This document shows positions 21,160-32,752 of a DNA stretch of 64,000 bases, one piece after another. The position numbers and the translations under genes were made by a program. Within the stretch, counting starts at the first letter, position 1. Each line of letters begins with the position of its first letter. The stretch spans positions 434,001-498,000 of the forward strand of contig BCKQ01000004.1 in the NCBI GenBank assembly GCA_001600695.1, given 5' to 3'. The notes below the pieces were generated by a model. It worked only from the letters and a program-made list of their open reading frames with translations. It did not search any database and had not been told where the DNA came from. This DNA comes from Ascoidea asiatica (lineage: Eukaryota > Ascomycota > Saccharomycetes > Ascoideales > Ascoideaceae).

Positions 21160-21166
21160 TGAGTCA
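21160..21166. promoter_or_regulatory. Gcn4-type site TGAGTCA upstream of LYS9
   Basis: A perfect TGAGTCA lies 394 bp upstream of the LYS9 ATG. Gcn4 activates amino-acid biosynthesis genes, including lysine genes, in yeasts. An imperfect Lys14-type site TCCAGCGGC (8 of 9 to TCCRNYGGA) lies at 21094-21102. The sites are seen directly; binding is inference. Confidence 0.5.
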
Positions 21167-21559
21167 TCGCCCCGCTCTTCGGGCCTAAGACCTGCTACGG
21201 GTTCCTTTCAACTGCCCCGAATCTGCAATTTACTACTTTACTCTATTCAAGTTTCACATTTTTTTTTACTTGAAATCTACGGGAATTGGGATTTTTTACT
21301 TTGACTTTTCAAAATTGATATTAAAAAATAATTTTTCAATTCAATCTCGATTTTGATAAGTTTTCCATAGAAAATATATTATTTATCTACAATTTCATAT
21401 TCTGAGTAAATAGATAAAGTTATTTAAATTTAATACAAGTATTATCCTATCCTTATTTATTACATCTTCTTTATTATTCTATATTATAGTATATATTATA
21501 GTATATATTTATAACTAAGTTATTTCAATTACAAAATTAAATACAAAATTAAATACAAA

Positions 21560-22897
21560 ATGGTTAAACAAGTACTTTTATTAGGTTCTGGATTTGTAGC
21601 AAAACCAACAGTTGATATTCTTTCAAATACTGAAGGTATTGAAGTTACAGTTGCATGTCGTCATTTAGAAGCTGCAAAAAAATTAGCTGGTAAAAATGCA
21701 AAAGCAATCTCTTTAGATGTTACAAATTCAAAAAATTTAGATATTGAAATGTCAAAATGTGATTTAGTAATTTCATTAATACCATATATTTATCATTCAA
21801 CAGTTGTAAAATCTGCAATAAAATTTAAAAAAAATGTTGTTACAACTTCATATATTTCTGATTCTTTAAAAGAATTATTACCAGAAATTAAAAATGCTGG
21901 AATTACTGTAATGAATGAAATTGGTTTAGATCCAGGTTTAGATCATTTATATGCTGTTAAAACTATTGATGAAGTTCATTCAAAAAATGGTAAAATTATT
22001 TCATTTTTATCATATTGTGGTGGTTTACCAGCTCCAGAAGATTCTGATAATCCTTTAGGTTATAAATTTTCTTGGTCTTCAAGAGGTGTTTTATTAGCTT
22101 TAAGAAATAATGCAAAATATTATAAAAATGGTAAAATTGAAATTATTAATGGTAAAGATTTAATGACTTCTGCAAAACCATATTTTATTTATCCAGGTTA
22201 TGCATTTGTTGCTTATCCAAATAGAGATTCATGTTCTTATAAAGAATTATATAATATTCCTGAAGCAAAAACAATTATTAGAGGTACTTTAAGATTTCAA
22301 GGTTTTCCTGAATTTATTAAAGTTTTAGTTGATTTAGGATTTTTAAAAGAAGATGAAATTTTAGAATTAAATGAAAAAATTCCATGGAAATTAGCATTTT
22401 CAAAAATTTTAGGTATAAATTCAACTAAAAAAATTGATTTAATTAAAGAAATTGAAAAAAAGACAAATTTTCCAAATGATTTTGAAAAAGAAAGAATTAT
22501 TAATGGTTTAAATTGGTTAGGATTATTTTCAAATAATTTAATAATTCCAAGAAAAAATCCATTAGATACATTATGTGCAACTTTAGAAAAATTAATGCAA
22601 TATGAAGAAGGTGAAAGAGATTTAGTTGTACTTCAACATAAATTTGGTATTGAATGGGAAGATGGTTCAAAAGAAACAAGAACTTCAACACTTATTGATT
22701 ATGGTGTACCTGGTGGTTATTCATCAATGGCAAAAACTGTTGGTGTACCATGTGCTGTAGCTACAACTTTAGTATTAAATGGTACTATTAATGATGTTGG
22801 TTTAATTGCTCCATATTCTCCAAAAATTAATAATCCAATTATGAAAATCTTAAAAGAGAAATATAACCTTTACTTAACTGAAAAAGTTGTTTCCTAA
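21560..22897 (+). CDS. LYS9: Saccharopine dehydrogenase (NADP+, L-glutamate-forming)
   Basis: A 445-residue enzyme, the same length as yeast Lys9. It catalyses the penultimate step of the fungal alpha-aminoadipate lysine pathway, making saccharopine from aminoadipate semialdehyde and glutamate. It opens with the Rossmann motif VLLLGSGFVAKP (residues 4-15). Family blocks present include DLVISLIPYIYH, MNEIGLDPGLDHLYA, SYCGGLPAPED, YKFSWSSRGVL and VPGGYSSMAKTVG. It is cytosolic, with no targeting signal. Codon use is among the most AT-biased in the window: leucine is nearly always TTA. It is divergent from MSM1, with a Gcn4 site in the shared promoter. Confidence 0.97.
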   Translation: MVKQVLLLGSGFVAKPTVDILSNTEGIEVTVACRHLEAAKKLAGKNAKAISLDVTNSKNLDIEMSKCDLVISLIPYIYHSTVVKSAIKFKKNVVTTSYISDSLKELLPEIKNAGITVMNEIGLDPGLDHLYAVKTIDEVHSKNGKIISFLSYCGGLPAPEDSDNPLGYKFSWSSRGVLLALRNNAKYYKNGKIEIINGKDLMTSAKPYFIYPGYAFVAYPNRDSCSYKELYNIPEAKTIIRGTLRFQGFPEFIKVLVDLGFLKEDEILELNEKIPWKLAFSKILGINSTKKIDLIKEIEKKTNFPNDFEKERIINGLNWLGLFSNNLIIPRKNPLDTLCATLEKLMQYEEGERDLVVLQHKFGIEWEDGSKETRTSTLIDYGVPGGYSSMAKTVGVPCAVATTLVLNGTINDVGLIAPYSPKINNPIMKILKEKYNLYLTEKVVS

Positions 22898-23287
22898 ATT
22901 TCTTCCTAGATTATATTACTCTCTAATTATATTATTTACATAGTAAACTCATATTTATAATTCTATAATCTATTAACTATTAACTATTGAATAATAAACC
23001 TATTAACGTTATTATATAATTATTGTTACCGAGTCACTGGTAATAACGTAGCTAATCACATGACTTGAACAACAAAGGCCTGGTTTTTGGATATTTCTCT
23101 TTGTGTTGTTAATTAGTGTTAATGCCAGTATTTGTGGTGAGACTGACTCCAGCGAGGAAGTAATTGTAATCTATTTCTCTCACTTCTTAACCTTTTCATA
23201 TTTGTCTCAGGGCATTGCTTTCTTCACCAATTTCATGTCTGATATTAAAACAATCCCAGACTCACTTGAAATTAGTATTTAACACTA

Positions 23288-23322
<35 letters not shown>

Positions 23323-23792
23323 CAAACTTCAGTTAAATAATTCCAATTTCAATTATATAATGTAAAAATAATACTATTCAATACTTTATCCATTAAAATA
23401 ACTTCATTGCTTTAATCTACTTTATAAATGAAATTATCCTTAATTACTATTTTAAAAATATTTAATCATTTATATGAATAATTTTATCTCAATGGTCTCA
23501 TTAAACCAGCCATTTTAAAATACAAATAAAAATAAATGACAAAATACTGTATATATACTGTATATTATTAATCTGAATCGTAAATGTCTATTTCAATCAA
23601 TCTATTCACATTCATATTCACATTCATATTCACATTTATATTCTTACTCAATTTATATAAATAATCTTTTATCCTTTAAATAATTGTATCCTATAATTAA
23701 TCAATAAATAAAATAAATACATCTCAACTCGTATATTTTACATTTACTTAACCTTACTAAAATAATAATAACAGTAACAATAATAAATAACA
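22898..23792. promoter_or_regulatory. Upstream region of velvet gene A
   Basis: A 0.9-kb region after LYS9. A modest GC-richer patch at about 23020-23150 includes ATCACATGA, a Cbf1/CDEI-like variant. A (CTA)n repeat lies at 23291-23321. CATATTCACATT repeats occur near 23606-23640. No gene was seen. Confidence 0.55.
23291..23321. repeat. (CTA)n trinucleotide repeat
   Basis: About ten CTA units in non-coding DNA upstream of velvet gene A, read directly. Confidence 0.9.
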
Positions 23793-24608
23793 ATGAGTGA
23801 TGAAGATTATACTTATAAATTAATTGTTGGTCAAGAACCTCAAAGAGCTCGTATGTGCGGTTATGGTGATAAAGATAGAAGACAACTTTCTCCACCAGCT
23901 TGTGTAAAATTAATAATTTTAAATAATAAAACTAAAAAAGAAATTAATATTAATGATTTTAATTTTAATAATTATAAATTTTTTTTAATTGCTGAATTAT
24001 GGTCTTCTGATAAATTAAAAAATTTATCAATGACTTTTTCAAAAGATTATAATAATTCTAATTTTTTAAATTCAAATATTCAAAATTTATCAAATTCAAA
24101 TATTATTAATCAAAATGATTTAAATCAATTACAATCTTCTTCTTCAACCTCTTCTTCTTCTTCTTCTAATACTACTACTACTACTACCACTAATAATACT
24201 ACTAAAGTTTTAATTTCTCAAAAAGATGATTTAATAACTCCAACTAAAAATATTATTGGTAATACTGTTACTTCTTCTCAAAAATTAAATGATGATAATG
24301 GTGATCTTGGTATTTGGTTTATATTTCCTGATTTATCAATTAGAACTGAAGGTGATTTCACTTTAAAATTTTGTTTAAATAAAATTGATATTAAATTTCC
24401 TTCAATTTCAAAATTAAATCAATCTAAAATTAAATTTCAAAATAAAAATCAAAGTGAAACTTTAACTTCTGTTTTCACAAATGTTTTCACTGTTTATAGT
24501 CCAAAAAGATTTCCTGGAGTTTTAGAAAGTACTCCTTTAAGTAAAGCTTTTGCAACTCAAGGTGTTCAAATTCATATTAGAAAAGAAACAAAATCAAATA
24601 CTCGTTAA
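23793..24608 (+). CDS. Velvet-domain regulator A (VelB/VosA-like)
   Basis: A 271-residue protein consisting almost entirely of a velvet domain, the fungal DNA-binding fold behind VeA, VelB and VosA. The first half has the hallmark MCGYGDKDRRQLSPPAC (residues 21-37) and a 'FFLIAELW' strand (63-70). The second half has GNTVTSSQKL, GIWFIFPDLSIRTEG (173-187), FTVYSPKRFPGVLESTPLS (232-250) and FATQGVQIHIRK (253-264). Between the halves is a Ser/Thr/Asn insert of about 70 residues (85-155), in the position where VelB proteins carry a disordered insertion. It lies between LYS9 and a DPI35-like gene. The family call is very secure. VelB versus VosA subtype is uncertain, with the C-terminal STPLS...FATQG looking VelB-like. 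Confidence 0.94.
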   Translation: MSDEDYTYKLIVGQEPQRARMCGYGDKDRRQLSPPACVKLIILNNKTKKEININDFNFNNYKFFLIAELWSSDKLKNLSMTFSKDYNNSNFLNSNIQNLSNSNIINQNDLNQLQSSSSTSSSSSSNTTTTTTTNNTTKVLISQKDDLITPTKNIIGNTVTSSQKLNDDNGDLGIWFIFPDLSIRTEGDFTLKFCLNKIDIKFPSISKLNQSKIKFQNKNQSETLTSVFTNVFTVYSPKRFPGVLESTPLSKAFATQGVQIHIRKETKSNTR

Positions 24609-24612
24609 TATT

Positions 24613-24672
24613 CTTCTTACATTCTTTACATTTCTTTACATTTCTTTACATTTCTTTACATTTCTTTACATT
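24613..24672. repeat. (TTTCTTTACA)n 10-bp tandem repeat in velvet A 3' flank
   Basis: Five to six units of ATTTCTTTAC, read directly, a few bases after the velvet A stop and before the converging DPI35-like stop (only 118 bp between the genes). It probably lies in the 3' UTR. Confidence 0.85.
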
Positions 24673-24726
24673 TTTAATATTTCTTTCATTTGAATTTAAA
24701 TTGCTATTCATTCATTTTTTTTTTTT

Positions 24727-25917
24727 TTATTTTCTTAATTTTAATAATTTTTCTATTTGAACTGCATCTTTAACAATTATCAGATTATCATCTATATATT
24801 CATAATCTTTTAAATCTTCTTCTTTATCCTTTAATGATGTAGCTAATGACATTGTATTACTCTTATCATTTGTATTAATAATTAATTCATCTTTTTTAAT
24901 TTTTTTTTTTGAAAGAAATCCAAAATTATTATTTCTATCAATTAAAATTGAATTCCATCCTGCATTTTTTCCTCCAATTAAATCTTTTTTATATTCATCT
25001 CCAATATGCCAACAATTTTTAATTAAAAATTTTTTTCTTTCAATTTCATTATTATAATCTAAATTTAAAATTAATTTTTTTTTAATTAATTCTTTTATAA
25101 CTAAATTAAATATTTCTTTATCTGGTTTAAATAATTCTGTATAAAATGAAATATAAATTAATTCATTTTTAATAAAAAATTTTGTAAGTTTTAAAAATTC
25201 AAGTATTAATTTAACTCTTGGATCTCCATTACTTATAACAACAATAATAATTTTATTATCTTTAGTTTTAATAATATTATTAATATCATTTGATTTTACT
25301 TTATTTAAATCAATTTTTTTAAAAAAATTTAATATATATAATATATCATTTGGAATTTTATATGCATTATATGTCATTTCTTTAATTACTTTATTAATAA
25401 ATTTATTTGAAATATTATATGGTAAAAATAATTTCTTAATTAAAAATGCCCACCAATAATCTGAAATAAATTCTGCATGAAATTTTTCATCATTATCATT
25501 ATCATTATTCTTATTTAAATTATTATTATTATTATTATTATTATTTATAATAGAAAATTTTTTAAAATCTGAAATTAAATTAATTGAATTTTTTTTACCA
25601 TAATTAGGATATTTTGAATTCAATTCTTTAAAATATATTGGAAAAAATTCTTTTAATTCTTCCAATGGTTTTTTATAATTAAATAATAAAGCAATTTCAT
25701 TATATTGAATTATTGAAGATTTTATAGGTGTATATAAAGTTCCAAATGCATCAAATGAAACTACTTTTGGAATTGAATGTTTGAAATCATTTTTATTTAT
25801 TTCATTTATTTCTTTATTTGAACTCAATAATCTTTTTTGATATATAAATGTATTTGATAAAAATTTGTATTTTATAATATATTTTGTCTTTAAAATAAAA
25901 TTTGTATTAGAAAACAT
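24727..25917 (-). CDS. DPI35: HAD-superfamily hydrolase-like protein (DPI35/HDHD3 type)
   Basis: A 396-residue HAD-fold protein with a basic, aromatic-rich N-terminus suggesting mitochondrial import. Motif I is VSFDAFGTLYTP, with nucleophile Asp56. The second acidic residue usual in phosphatases (DxD) is replaced by Phe58. Motif II is VVISNGDPR, motif III contains the lysine in FKPDKEIF, and motif IV is HIGDEYKKDLIGGKNAGW. This resembles yeast Dpi35 (YMR130W), an uncharacterised mitochondrial HAD protein. The missing second Asp questions true phosphatase activity. An Asn/Asp insert (about residues 120-145) and Asn-rich loops lengthen it. The subfamily call is moderate; the HAD call is strong. 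Confidence 0.72.
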   Translation of the reverse strand: MFSNTNFILKTKYIIKYKFLSNTFIYQKRLLSSNKEINEINKNDFKHSIPKVVSFDAFGTLYTPIKSSIIQYNEIALLFNYKKPLEELKEFFPIYFKELNSKYPNYGKKNSINLISDFKKFSIINNNNNNNNNLNKNNDNDNDEKFHAEFISDYWWAFLIKKLFLPYNISNKFINKVIKEMTYNAYKIPNDILYILNFFKKIDLNKVKSNDINNIIKTKDNKIIIVVISNGDPRVKLILEFLKLTKFFIKNELIYISFYTELFKPDKEIFNLVIKELIKKKLILNLDYNNEIERKKFLIKNCWHIGDEYKKDLIGGKNAGWNSILIDRNNNFGFLSKKKIKKDELIINTNDKSNTMSLATSLKDKEEDLKDYEYIDDNLIIVKDAVQIEKLLKLRK

Positions 25918-26520
25918 TATAAATGATTATTCTATTTTTATATATTTATATATGATTGAAATCAAAATCTATAATTCTTTCTTTTCTTTTCCCAGATTTC
26001 TCAATATATATATTTACATTAAGTATTATTTGATTATCTTGAAGTCTTTGAACTGGTTGAATCTTGTGATGGCATTAATCACATCATTATTAGGATTCTC
26101 CTATTAGAAAAAAAAGATTAGGCTAACAACTCATGTATTCAATCTCAGCAGATGATATCAAACTTAAGCTTAATAACTTCATTAAAATAAATACAATCAA
26201 ACCGAGGAAAACATTGAAGAATTGAATTGGAAAAGAAGCTGATTGTTTATTTATCATATATTTTTAATATTATATTTCACTGTTTGATTGTTTAATCCTT
26301 CTTTTGAAAGCATGCACGCTTCAAAACTCTAGCGCTACACTGCTTTCAATGAGTTAAACATGAAGGAAAATGAAAAAAAATAGCAATTTGAGAGAAGCTC
26401 CAGCTGGAAAATATCAATAATGAGTTATCAATTAAATATATTCTATCATCTAGAATTACTTAAACTTGTACATGTTTATTTTATATTACCCTATAACAAC
26501 AAAATAAAGCTCAGTTATTA
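25918..26520. other. Divergent intergenic region DPI35-like/SEN15
   Basis: AT-rich promoter region of 600 bp with a slightly GC-richer patch near 26300-26345 (GCATGCACGC). No gene and no clear repeat were seen. Confidence 0.5.
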
Positions 26521-26877
26521 ATGTCTAGCTTATCTGATAAGGTACAAGAGAATTTAATCTACTATAATCTTTGGTCAGATATTGTTCAAATTCCAATAAA
26601 CGTTGACAATAAAGAAGTGTTTATATTAAAAGGGTTACCTCCAAAGGATCAATTAAATAATGAAATAAACAAATCTGAAAATAATCAGGAGTTTGTATTG
26701 CCTGTTCATATGAATGATAAAATAACAATGTATTTCTTAGATACTTGTTTTCAACAAATTGGAATAAAACAAAACAACAATAGACCCAAGAAAATAACAC
26801 TTGGAATGGTAAATGATGATGGAACAATTGTTTATTATTTAGTTCATGATGGAATAGCTCAACCTCGAAAGAACTAA
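26521..26877 (+). CDS. SEN15: tRNA-splicing endonuclease subunit Sen15
   Basis: A 118-residue protein with the Sen15 fold pattern. Sen15 is the small structural subunit that dimerises with Sen34 in the tRNA-intron endonuclease, which in yeast sits on the mitochondrial outer surface. The diagnostic C-terminal part reads PKKITLGMVNDDGTIVYYLV followed by HDGIAQPRKN. An N-terminal helix (VQENLIYYNLWSDI) precedes it. The length is close to the family minimum. The ATG at 26521 is directly preceded by an A-rich leader. Codon use is less AT-extreme than in the neighbouring velvet A gene. Confidence 0.86.
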   Translation: MSSLSDKVQENLIYYNLWSDIVQIPINVDNKEVFILKGLPPKDQLNNEINKSENNQEFVLPVHMNDKITMYFLDTCFQQIGIKQNNNRPKKITLGMVNDDGTIVYYLVHDGIAQPRKN

Positions 26878-27161
26878 TTTAGTATACTTATGCGTACAAA
26901 TAACATTTAAAAGATGGAATATGAAATTTGATATATTTAGAGAACTATACTCATTTACTAGGTTGATAAAATGATTGAAATAAATGAAAAATAACAAAAT
27001 AACAAAATAACTAAGAATAACGTAAATGAAATTTAAAAAAAATAATGTAAATATGCAAAAAATACAAAGAAAGAGAATATAAAAGAAACGAAGAATAAAA
27101 GTCATAGATAAAACATCTTGAAGAAGAAATATTCAAAAAATATTGTTGAAAAAAAAAAAAT

Positions 27162-29337
27162 TCATGCCAATAAAACTTCCCAGCCCCAATCTTTCATAAC
27201 ACGGCTCCAATGGGACCAATGTTTGATTTTTTCATCATCTTCAATAGAGACATGATCTCTAGTTATACCTTGAGCAGCAGCTGCAACTGATGCAATTCTA
27301 TTAGCCAAAGAATCATGATCGGTATAACTTGGTTTGGAATTATTGATACTAGAGTTATTATTGTTTAAAGAAACAATTTCAGAATCATCCTTTTTAGAGG
27401 ATTTTTCATCCATTCTTTGCTTTTTTAATATATCTTTTCTAAGCCAGACTTCTTTAACAACTTCTAATGCTCTATCAACTGTACCAATCCACATTTTATT
27501 TGACAACAATTCCCATCTATTTTTTACCCATTCTCTTTCTTCGCCTGGACTTGCTTCACATGAGGCAACAAGTAAAGGAAATATATGAGTAACAGAACAT
27601 CTAGAAGATGATGGAATAGAGGCTAAAAGAATTAAAACTTTATCAGCTAATTCATGAGATGATAATGAAGGAATCTCAGGAACAGCTTGATGTAAATATA
27701 ATAATGTTCCGTATCTATAAGCTTCTGCAGTAGCTATACATGAAGAAATATCCCAATTTGGATCATTAACTTGAGTCATAGAAATTGATGGTACTGGATC
27801 CCAAGATTCTAATTCTGTTTTAAGATTTGAAGCCATTGAAACTATTTTTAATGAATTTTTCTTTTGATTTCTAACTTGAGCAATTAAAGAAGCTACTTTA
27901 CCAATAATAGGAAATAAAGTTTGTGCACAGCCTAATAATGGATCAATATCATCACCACCTTGAATACTAATTGAATTAAAAAATTGTCTCATTGAAGAAC
28001 TTACAGAGCTTGAAGTTCTTCTTTTTCTTGGGAGATTTTCATCATCATTCTCAGAATTAGAATTAGAACTATTATCAATTTCATCAATATCTTTAATAGC
28101 ATGTTCATAATTTTCACTTTTTAATTCATCATTATTAAATAAACCATCATTTTCATCAACTTCAGAAGAAGTCATTCTAGCTAAAACATCAAAATAAATC
28201 CAACCATTGAATAAAAATTGTAATCCAGCAGGAATTTTATTTTTTGAAATAACTTTATTTTGGACATTATTATTATTATTACTTTTATTATTATGAGTAT
28301 TATTATGATTATTATTATTATTTTTATTGTTAATAATATTTGAATTTGAATTATTAACATCATCCGAATTTAATTCATCAATTGAAATATCTGATTCATC
28401 ACTTGAAGAGTTATCATCAGAATTTTCAAGATAATTATTTCTTTGAAAAATTTTTAAAACTTGAATAATCATTGTTTTTGCACCTTTTAAATGAGTAATA
28501 CCAGTACTTATATGTCTATCCCAAGATTCACTATTTGCTAAAGTTATACAAGCAGCTAAAGCAACATCAGGTGGTAAAGTACCTTTACTTAAACCTTCTG
28601 CAAGACCCATAATTGAACGCTTCATATAAACAACACCTTTTGATCTTAAAGAAGGATTTAGTCTTGAAACATGAAAAAGTGTTAAAGAAGCTAAAGCATC
28701 AAAAACTACAGGATAATTACTTGCTAATGGAAACATAATATCTCTCCAAGGATTTTCATTTGGACCATTTTTTATTGACATTATACCACAAGTGTATCTA
28801 TCAAGAGATTGAAAAATTTGAAGTCTATCATCTTGAATTGAAAAAATAGGTAAATGAAAAGAAAAATTGCTATTATTAATATTGTTATTACTGTTATTAT
28901 TATTGAAATTTTTAGTAAGTATTTTATTGTTATTATTTCTATTAGAACTCATAATCATATTATTGTCATTATTATTATCAAATTCATTATTAATTTCATT
29001 ATAAAAATCATTATTATTCAAGTTATTATTATTATTAAAATTATTATTTAAATTAATATTATTATTATTATTTTGATAGAAATCGGATAAATCTATAACT
29101 TCATCATTTGGATTATTAATAAATTCATCAGTATTAATAATTGAATTAATTTCAATTTCAGTTGAATCAGTACTTTCATCACTTTTAATTGAATTTGATT
29201 GTTTAATTGCAATAATTTGATCAAATTGATCAATATTAATATCATCATTATTCGAAACTATAAATGGAGAAGCGGATAAATCATCAATTGGTAAAATTGA
29301 GTTATTAATAATGTTATCATTGTTATTATTGTTATTA

Positions 29338-29408
<71 letters not shown>

Positions 29409-30538
29409 GAGATTATTATTGAGATTATTATTGATAGTATTAATATTATTAAAAAAATTAGTAAAATTAAGAGACATACTTGAACCATTACTTATATTTG
29501 TTAAATTATCATTAATAATTTCATCATGATTTATATTATTATTTAAATCAATAATTATATCATCATTATTAATCTTATCTTTATCTTTATTATTATCATT
29601 ATCAATATTATTATTATTATTATTATTATTATTGTTATTATTATTGATATTAATATTTGAGGATATAAAAGAAGGGGAGGATAAGTCAAAATTTGATGGA
29701 GAAAAAGGATGATCAAAATCATTGAAAGAATTATTAAAAGAAGGAAAAATAGTATTGATTGTATCATTATTATTGTTATTATTATTGTTATTATTATTGT
29801 TATTATTATTTGTAATTGAATTTAAATTTAAATCATCATAAGAATATTTTTTCAATAATGGATCAATAGAATTATTGATATTGTTATTGTTATTGTTATT
29901 GTTATTAGAATTTGAAATTGAAATTGAATTATTTTTAAAATTAGTTTTATTAATAATTTTTTTATTTGGTTTTATAATTTTTGAAAATTTCAAGTTGATA
30001 TTATTTGAAGATAATGAAGAAATAGATGAAGAAAAAGAAGAAGATTTTTTATGAAATGGTTTTGGTAATATAGGTAAATTACCAATTGGTTTGATTGATT
30101 TGATTGATTTTGTTAGTTTAGTTGATTTAGATGATTTTAATTTAATTGATTTTGATCTAGATGATTTAGATTGTTTAATTTCTTTTATTGAGTTAGTATC
30201 ATTTTCTTTATCACTTTCTTTTTCAGTTTCCTTATTATTTACTTTTTCAATCTCTTTTTCATTTTTAATTAATGTATCCTTATCTTTCTCCTTATTATTA
30301 TTATTATTATTATCTTTATTTGAAGATCTTGATAAATCAAGAGATAAATTTTTATTTATTTGTTCAATTTCTTTATAAGTTTTACCAGTTAAAGATAAAG
30401 TAGCAGCTTCTAAAGCATTTTTTAAAATTATTGGATCAATATTTGATTTAATAATTTTTTTTTTCTTTTTAAATTGATTATTATTAGAAATTGAGAAGTT
30501 ATTTTTATTACTATTTGAAGTATTAGTTGAGCTATTAC

Positions 30539-30575
<37 letters not shown>

Positions 30576-30902
30576 TAATAGAATTGGATTATTTGGAATA
30601 TAAGAATTTAAATTTTCATGAAATGGTTTCCATTTAAAATTTTTTGAATAACCACCACAAATAATTTTTTTTTTTGTACAATTTAAACAAGAAGGTTTCA
30701 ATTCATCACATTTTAATCTTTTTTTTTTACAAGTTATACAACCATTTCTTGATTTATGTTTTTTTGGTTTAATTAATAATGAGTTATTATTACTATTATT
30801 GGATTTATTATTTAATTTATTATTAGTATTATTAGATAAATTTGATTTTAAATTTGATTTTAAATTTGAGTTTGGGATATTATTCTTTATTGAATTTGAC
30901 AT
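27162..30902 (-). CDS. Giant Asn-rich Zn2Cys6 transcription factor with fungal_trans_2 domain
   Basis: A 1246-residue fungal binuclear-cluster regulator. The zinc cluster is C55-x2-C58-x6-C65-x6-C72-x2-C75-x6-C82 (GCITCKKKRLKCDELKPSC), followed by the conserved CGGYSKNFKWKPF. The C-terminal half (from about residue 715) begins NPWRDIMFPLASNYPVVFDA and has HVSRLNPSLRS and HLKGAKTMI, matching the fungal-specific transcription factor domain PF11951 (as in YLR278C-like proteins). About 600 residues between these parts are low complexity, with poly-Asn tracts of up to roughly 38 residues encoded by AAT/AAC runs (near 29328-29412). The target genes are unknown. It is divergent from CDC24. Confidence 0.92.
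29328..29412. repeat. AAT-codon (poly-Asn) microsatellite inside the Zn2Cys6 gene
   Basis: About 28 uninterrupted ATT/AAT trinucleotides read directly, encoding the longest Asn tract. Length polymorphism between strains is likely (inference). Confidence 0.9.
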
Positions 30903-31255
30903 ATTTATATGATTCGATAATTAGATATATATGTAGTTATATATATATATATATATATATATTTATTTTTATTTTATATTATTTTATATTATATTATGTT
31001 ATGTTATGATATATTATATATTGATATATAAGTAAATGAGAGTTATTAGTAAGATAATTAAGTTATAAATGATTTAAATATTATTTAATAATAAATATTT
31101 AAAAGAATATTCGCTTAAGAAATATAATAAGATCTTAAAAAGGGGATATAAGGTCTAATTTATATTACTTTAATATATGATATGTTATATGATATGTTAT
31201 ATGAATATTAGTTTAATAAGATTATTAAATTGGATATCAATAGCCATAATATGAT

Positions 31256-31280
31256 AGATAGATAGATAGATAGATAGATA
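31256..31280. repeat. (GATA)n tetranucleotide repeat
   Basis: About six GATA units read directly, followed by further degenerate GATA-like sequence to about 31390. Confidence 0.85.
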
Positions 31281-32370
31281 TAATAATAAAGGATATAATA
31301 GTGGATATAATAAATAGTAAAGATACTGGATATAATAGATAGAGGGATGGAATAGATAAATAGATAGATAATGGATATAAACGATGTGGATTTCTATTTC
31401 TGTTTCCAATTCTTGTTCTTGTTCTTGTTTTACTTCAATGCACTTTGATTTTCGATCAGCTTGATTTGATCGACTTGATTTGATCTGATTTGATTTGAAT
31501 TGAATACAATCGAATTGAATTGAATCGAATTGAATCGAAATGATGATTTGAATTGAGATGATCAGAATTGATTTCGAGAAGAGTGAAATAAAATACATCG
31601 AGAGATAGTTAATAGATAGTTAAGAGATAGTTAAGAGATATTTAATAGATATTTAATAGATTGGAGAGCGGTGGAGAGTTGCGTTAACTCAAATCCACAC
31701 ACAGACGACTTCAACAGAGCACAAGCGAGCAGAGGAAGAAAAACAGGCCAAGAAGACGCGCCACGCACAATCACACAGCAGATCTAAAAGGGAATTCAAT
31801 TCAGCTCTCGCTTCCCTTTAAACACCACCCACTGCCAAACCCGAGTGAGACATCGCAGGTCGGGCTTATTCCGTCCGAGGAATCACTTCCCCAAGTAGGC
31901 AACCCACAAAGCTCCGCTCCGCTTCCTCTCCCGTGTGGCGAGTGCAGCCACTGCCCACTGCGGGGTTCTGCACTACGCATTTACACGCCACGCACGCCAC
32001 ACATGTCCTGGATTATCATAGAGAATGTCCTTGTAACCAAACCACTTTCACGTGAGTGTCCTAAGCATATTTTGCAGCACATGTATCACATGACTAAAAG
32101 CTTATTTACTCTCAAACCTGATTATGTAATACCACCTGCCCCTTGCTGGCTGCTGCTGCTTCCACTGCTTCCACTGCTGTTTTCTTTGCTGTTACCGGTA
32201 CTGTTACAATTCTCGTGTTGAGTTCTCGAATAGCGGTGCTAAGCTCCATACTCACTTATTAACTGTACCTGCTACAGTTACTGCTGCTACTACTGCTACC
32301 ATCTCACTGGCACTATCATACTATCATACTATCATATCATCATACTATCTATCTATCATATTCTTATATC

Positions 32371-32401
32371 ACAATACAATACAATACAATACAATACAAT
32401 A
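32371..32401. repeat. (ACAAT)6 pentanucleotide repeat
   Basis: Six perfect ACAAT units read directly, about 470 bp upstream of the CDC24 start. Confidence 0.9.
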
Positions 32402-32752
32402 ACTACAGTATTGTATTACAACTTTCACTCCTAAATCTTTTTCTAAAATAAACCTTTATTTTCATTTAATCTTTTCTTGATTCTTAATTCCTAATTCTTA
32501 ATTTCTTAATTCTTATTTTCTTAAAGTTATATATTCTTAAAATTTTCAATTAACCACAATTTCATAAATTGATCAATCATTTAATTCATCTCCATTATTC
32601 AATCATTCAATTTATATTTCATATTATATATTTTATATTGTATATTCTATTACATTCCATTCCATTCATTCTATTTATCTATATCTATCTATCTATCTTT
32701 ACTATAATTATTTTTATTATTCCATTTCATAATATTTCATTAATATATTATT

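Larger units (their letters stand above)
20618..21559. promoter_or_regulatory. MSM1/LYS9 divergent promoter with GC island (about 20975-21230)
   Basis: The MSM1 side has a CAAATAA-type tandem repeat (about 20904-20952). A GC-rich island of about 250 bp follows. It contains an inverted repeat with 8-bp arms GCGGCGGA/TCCGCCGC (21098-21121), an imperfect Lys14-type site and a Gcn4 consensus TGAGTCA. The last 330 bp before LYS9 are AT-rich, with repeated ATATTATAGT near 21480-21505. Confidence 0.65.

Noticed and set aside
23050-23060. ATCACATGA and other CDEI-like sites as evidence of a point centromere
   Set aside because: No AT-rich spacer of the right length followed by a CDEIII-like TTTCCGAA element was found at any of them.
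23549-23572. Recurrent ACTGTATA octamer in intergenic DNA
   Set aside because: About six copies in the window is near the number expected from base composition.
29311-29529. Long poly-Leu/poly-Ile open frames opposite the Zn2Cys6 gene
   Set aside because: Shadow frames of the AAT/ATT repeat that encodes poly-Asn in the real gene.
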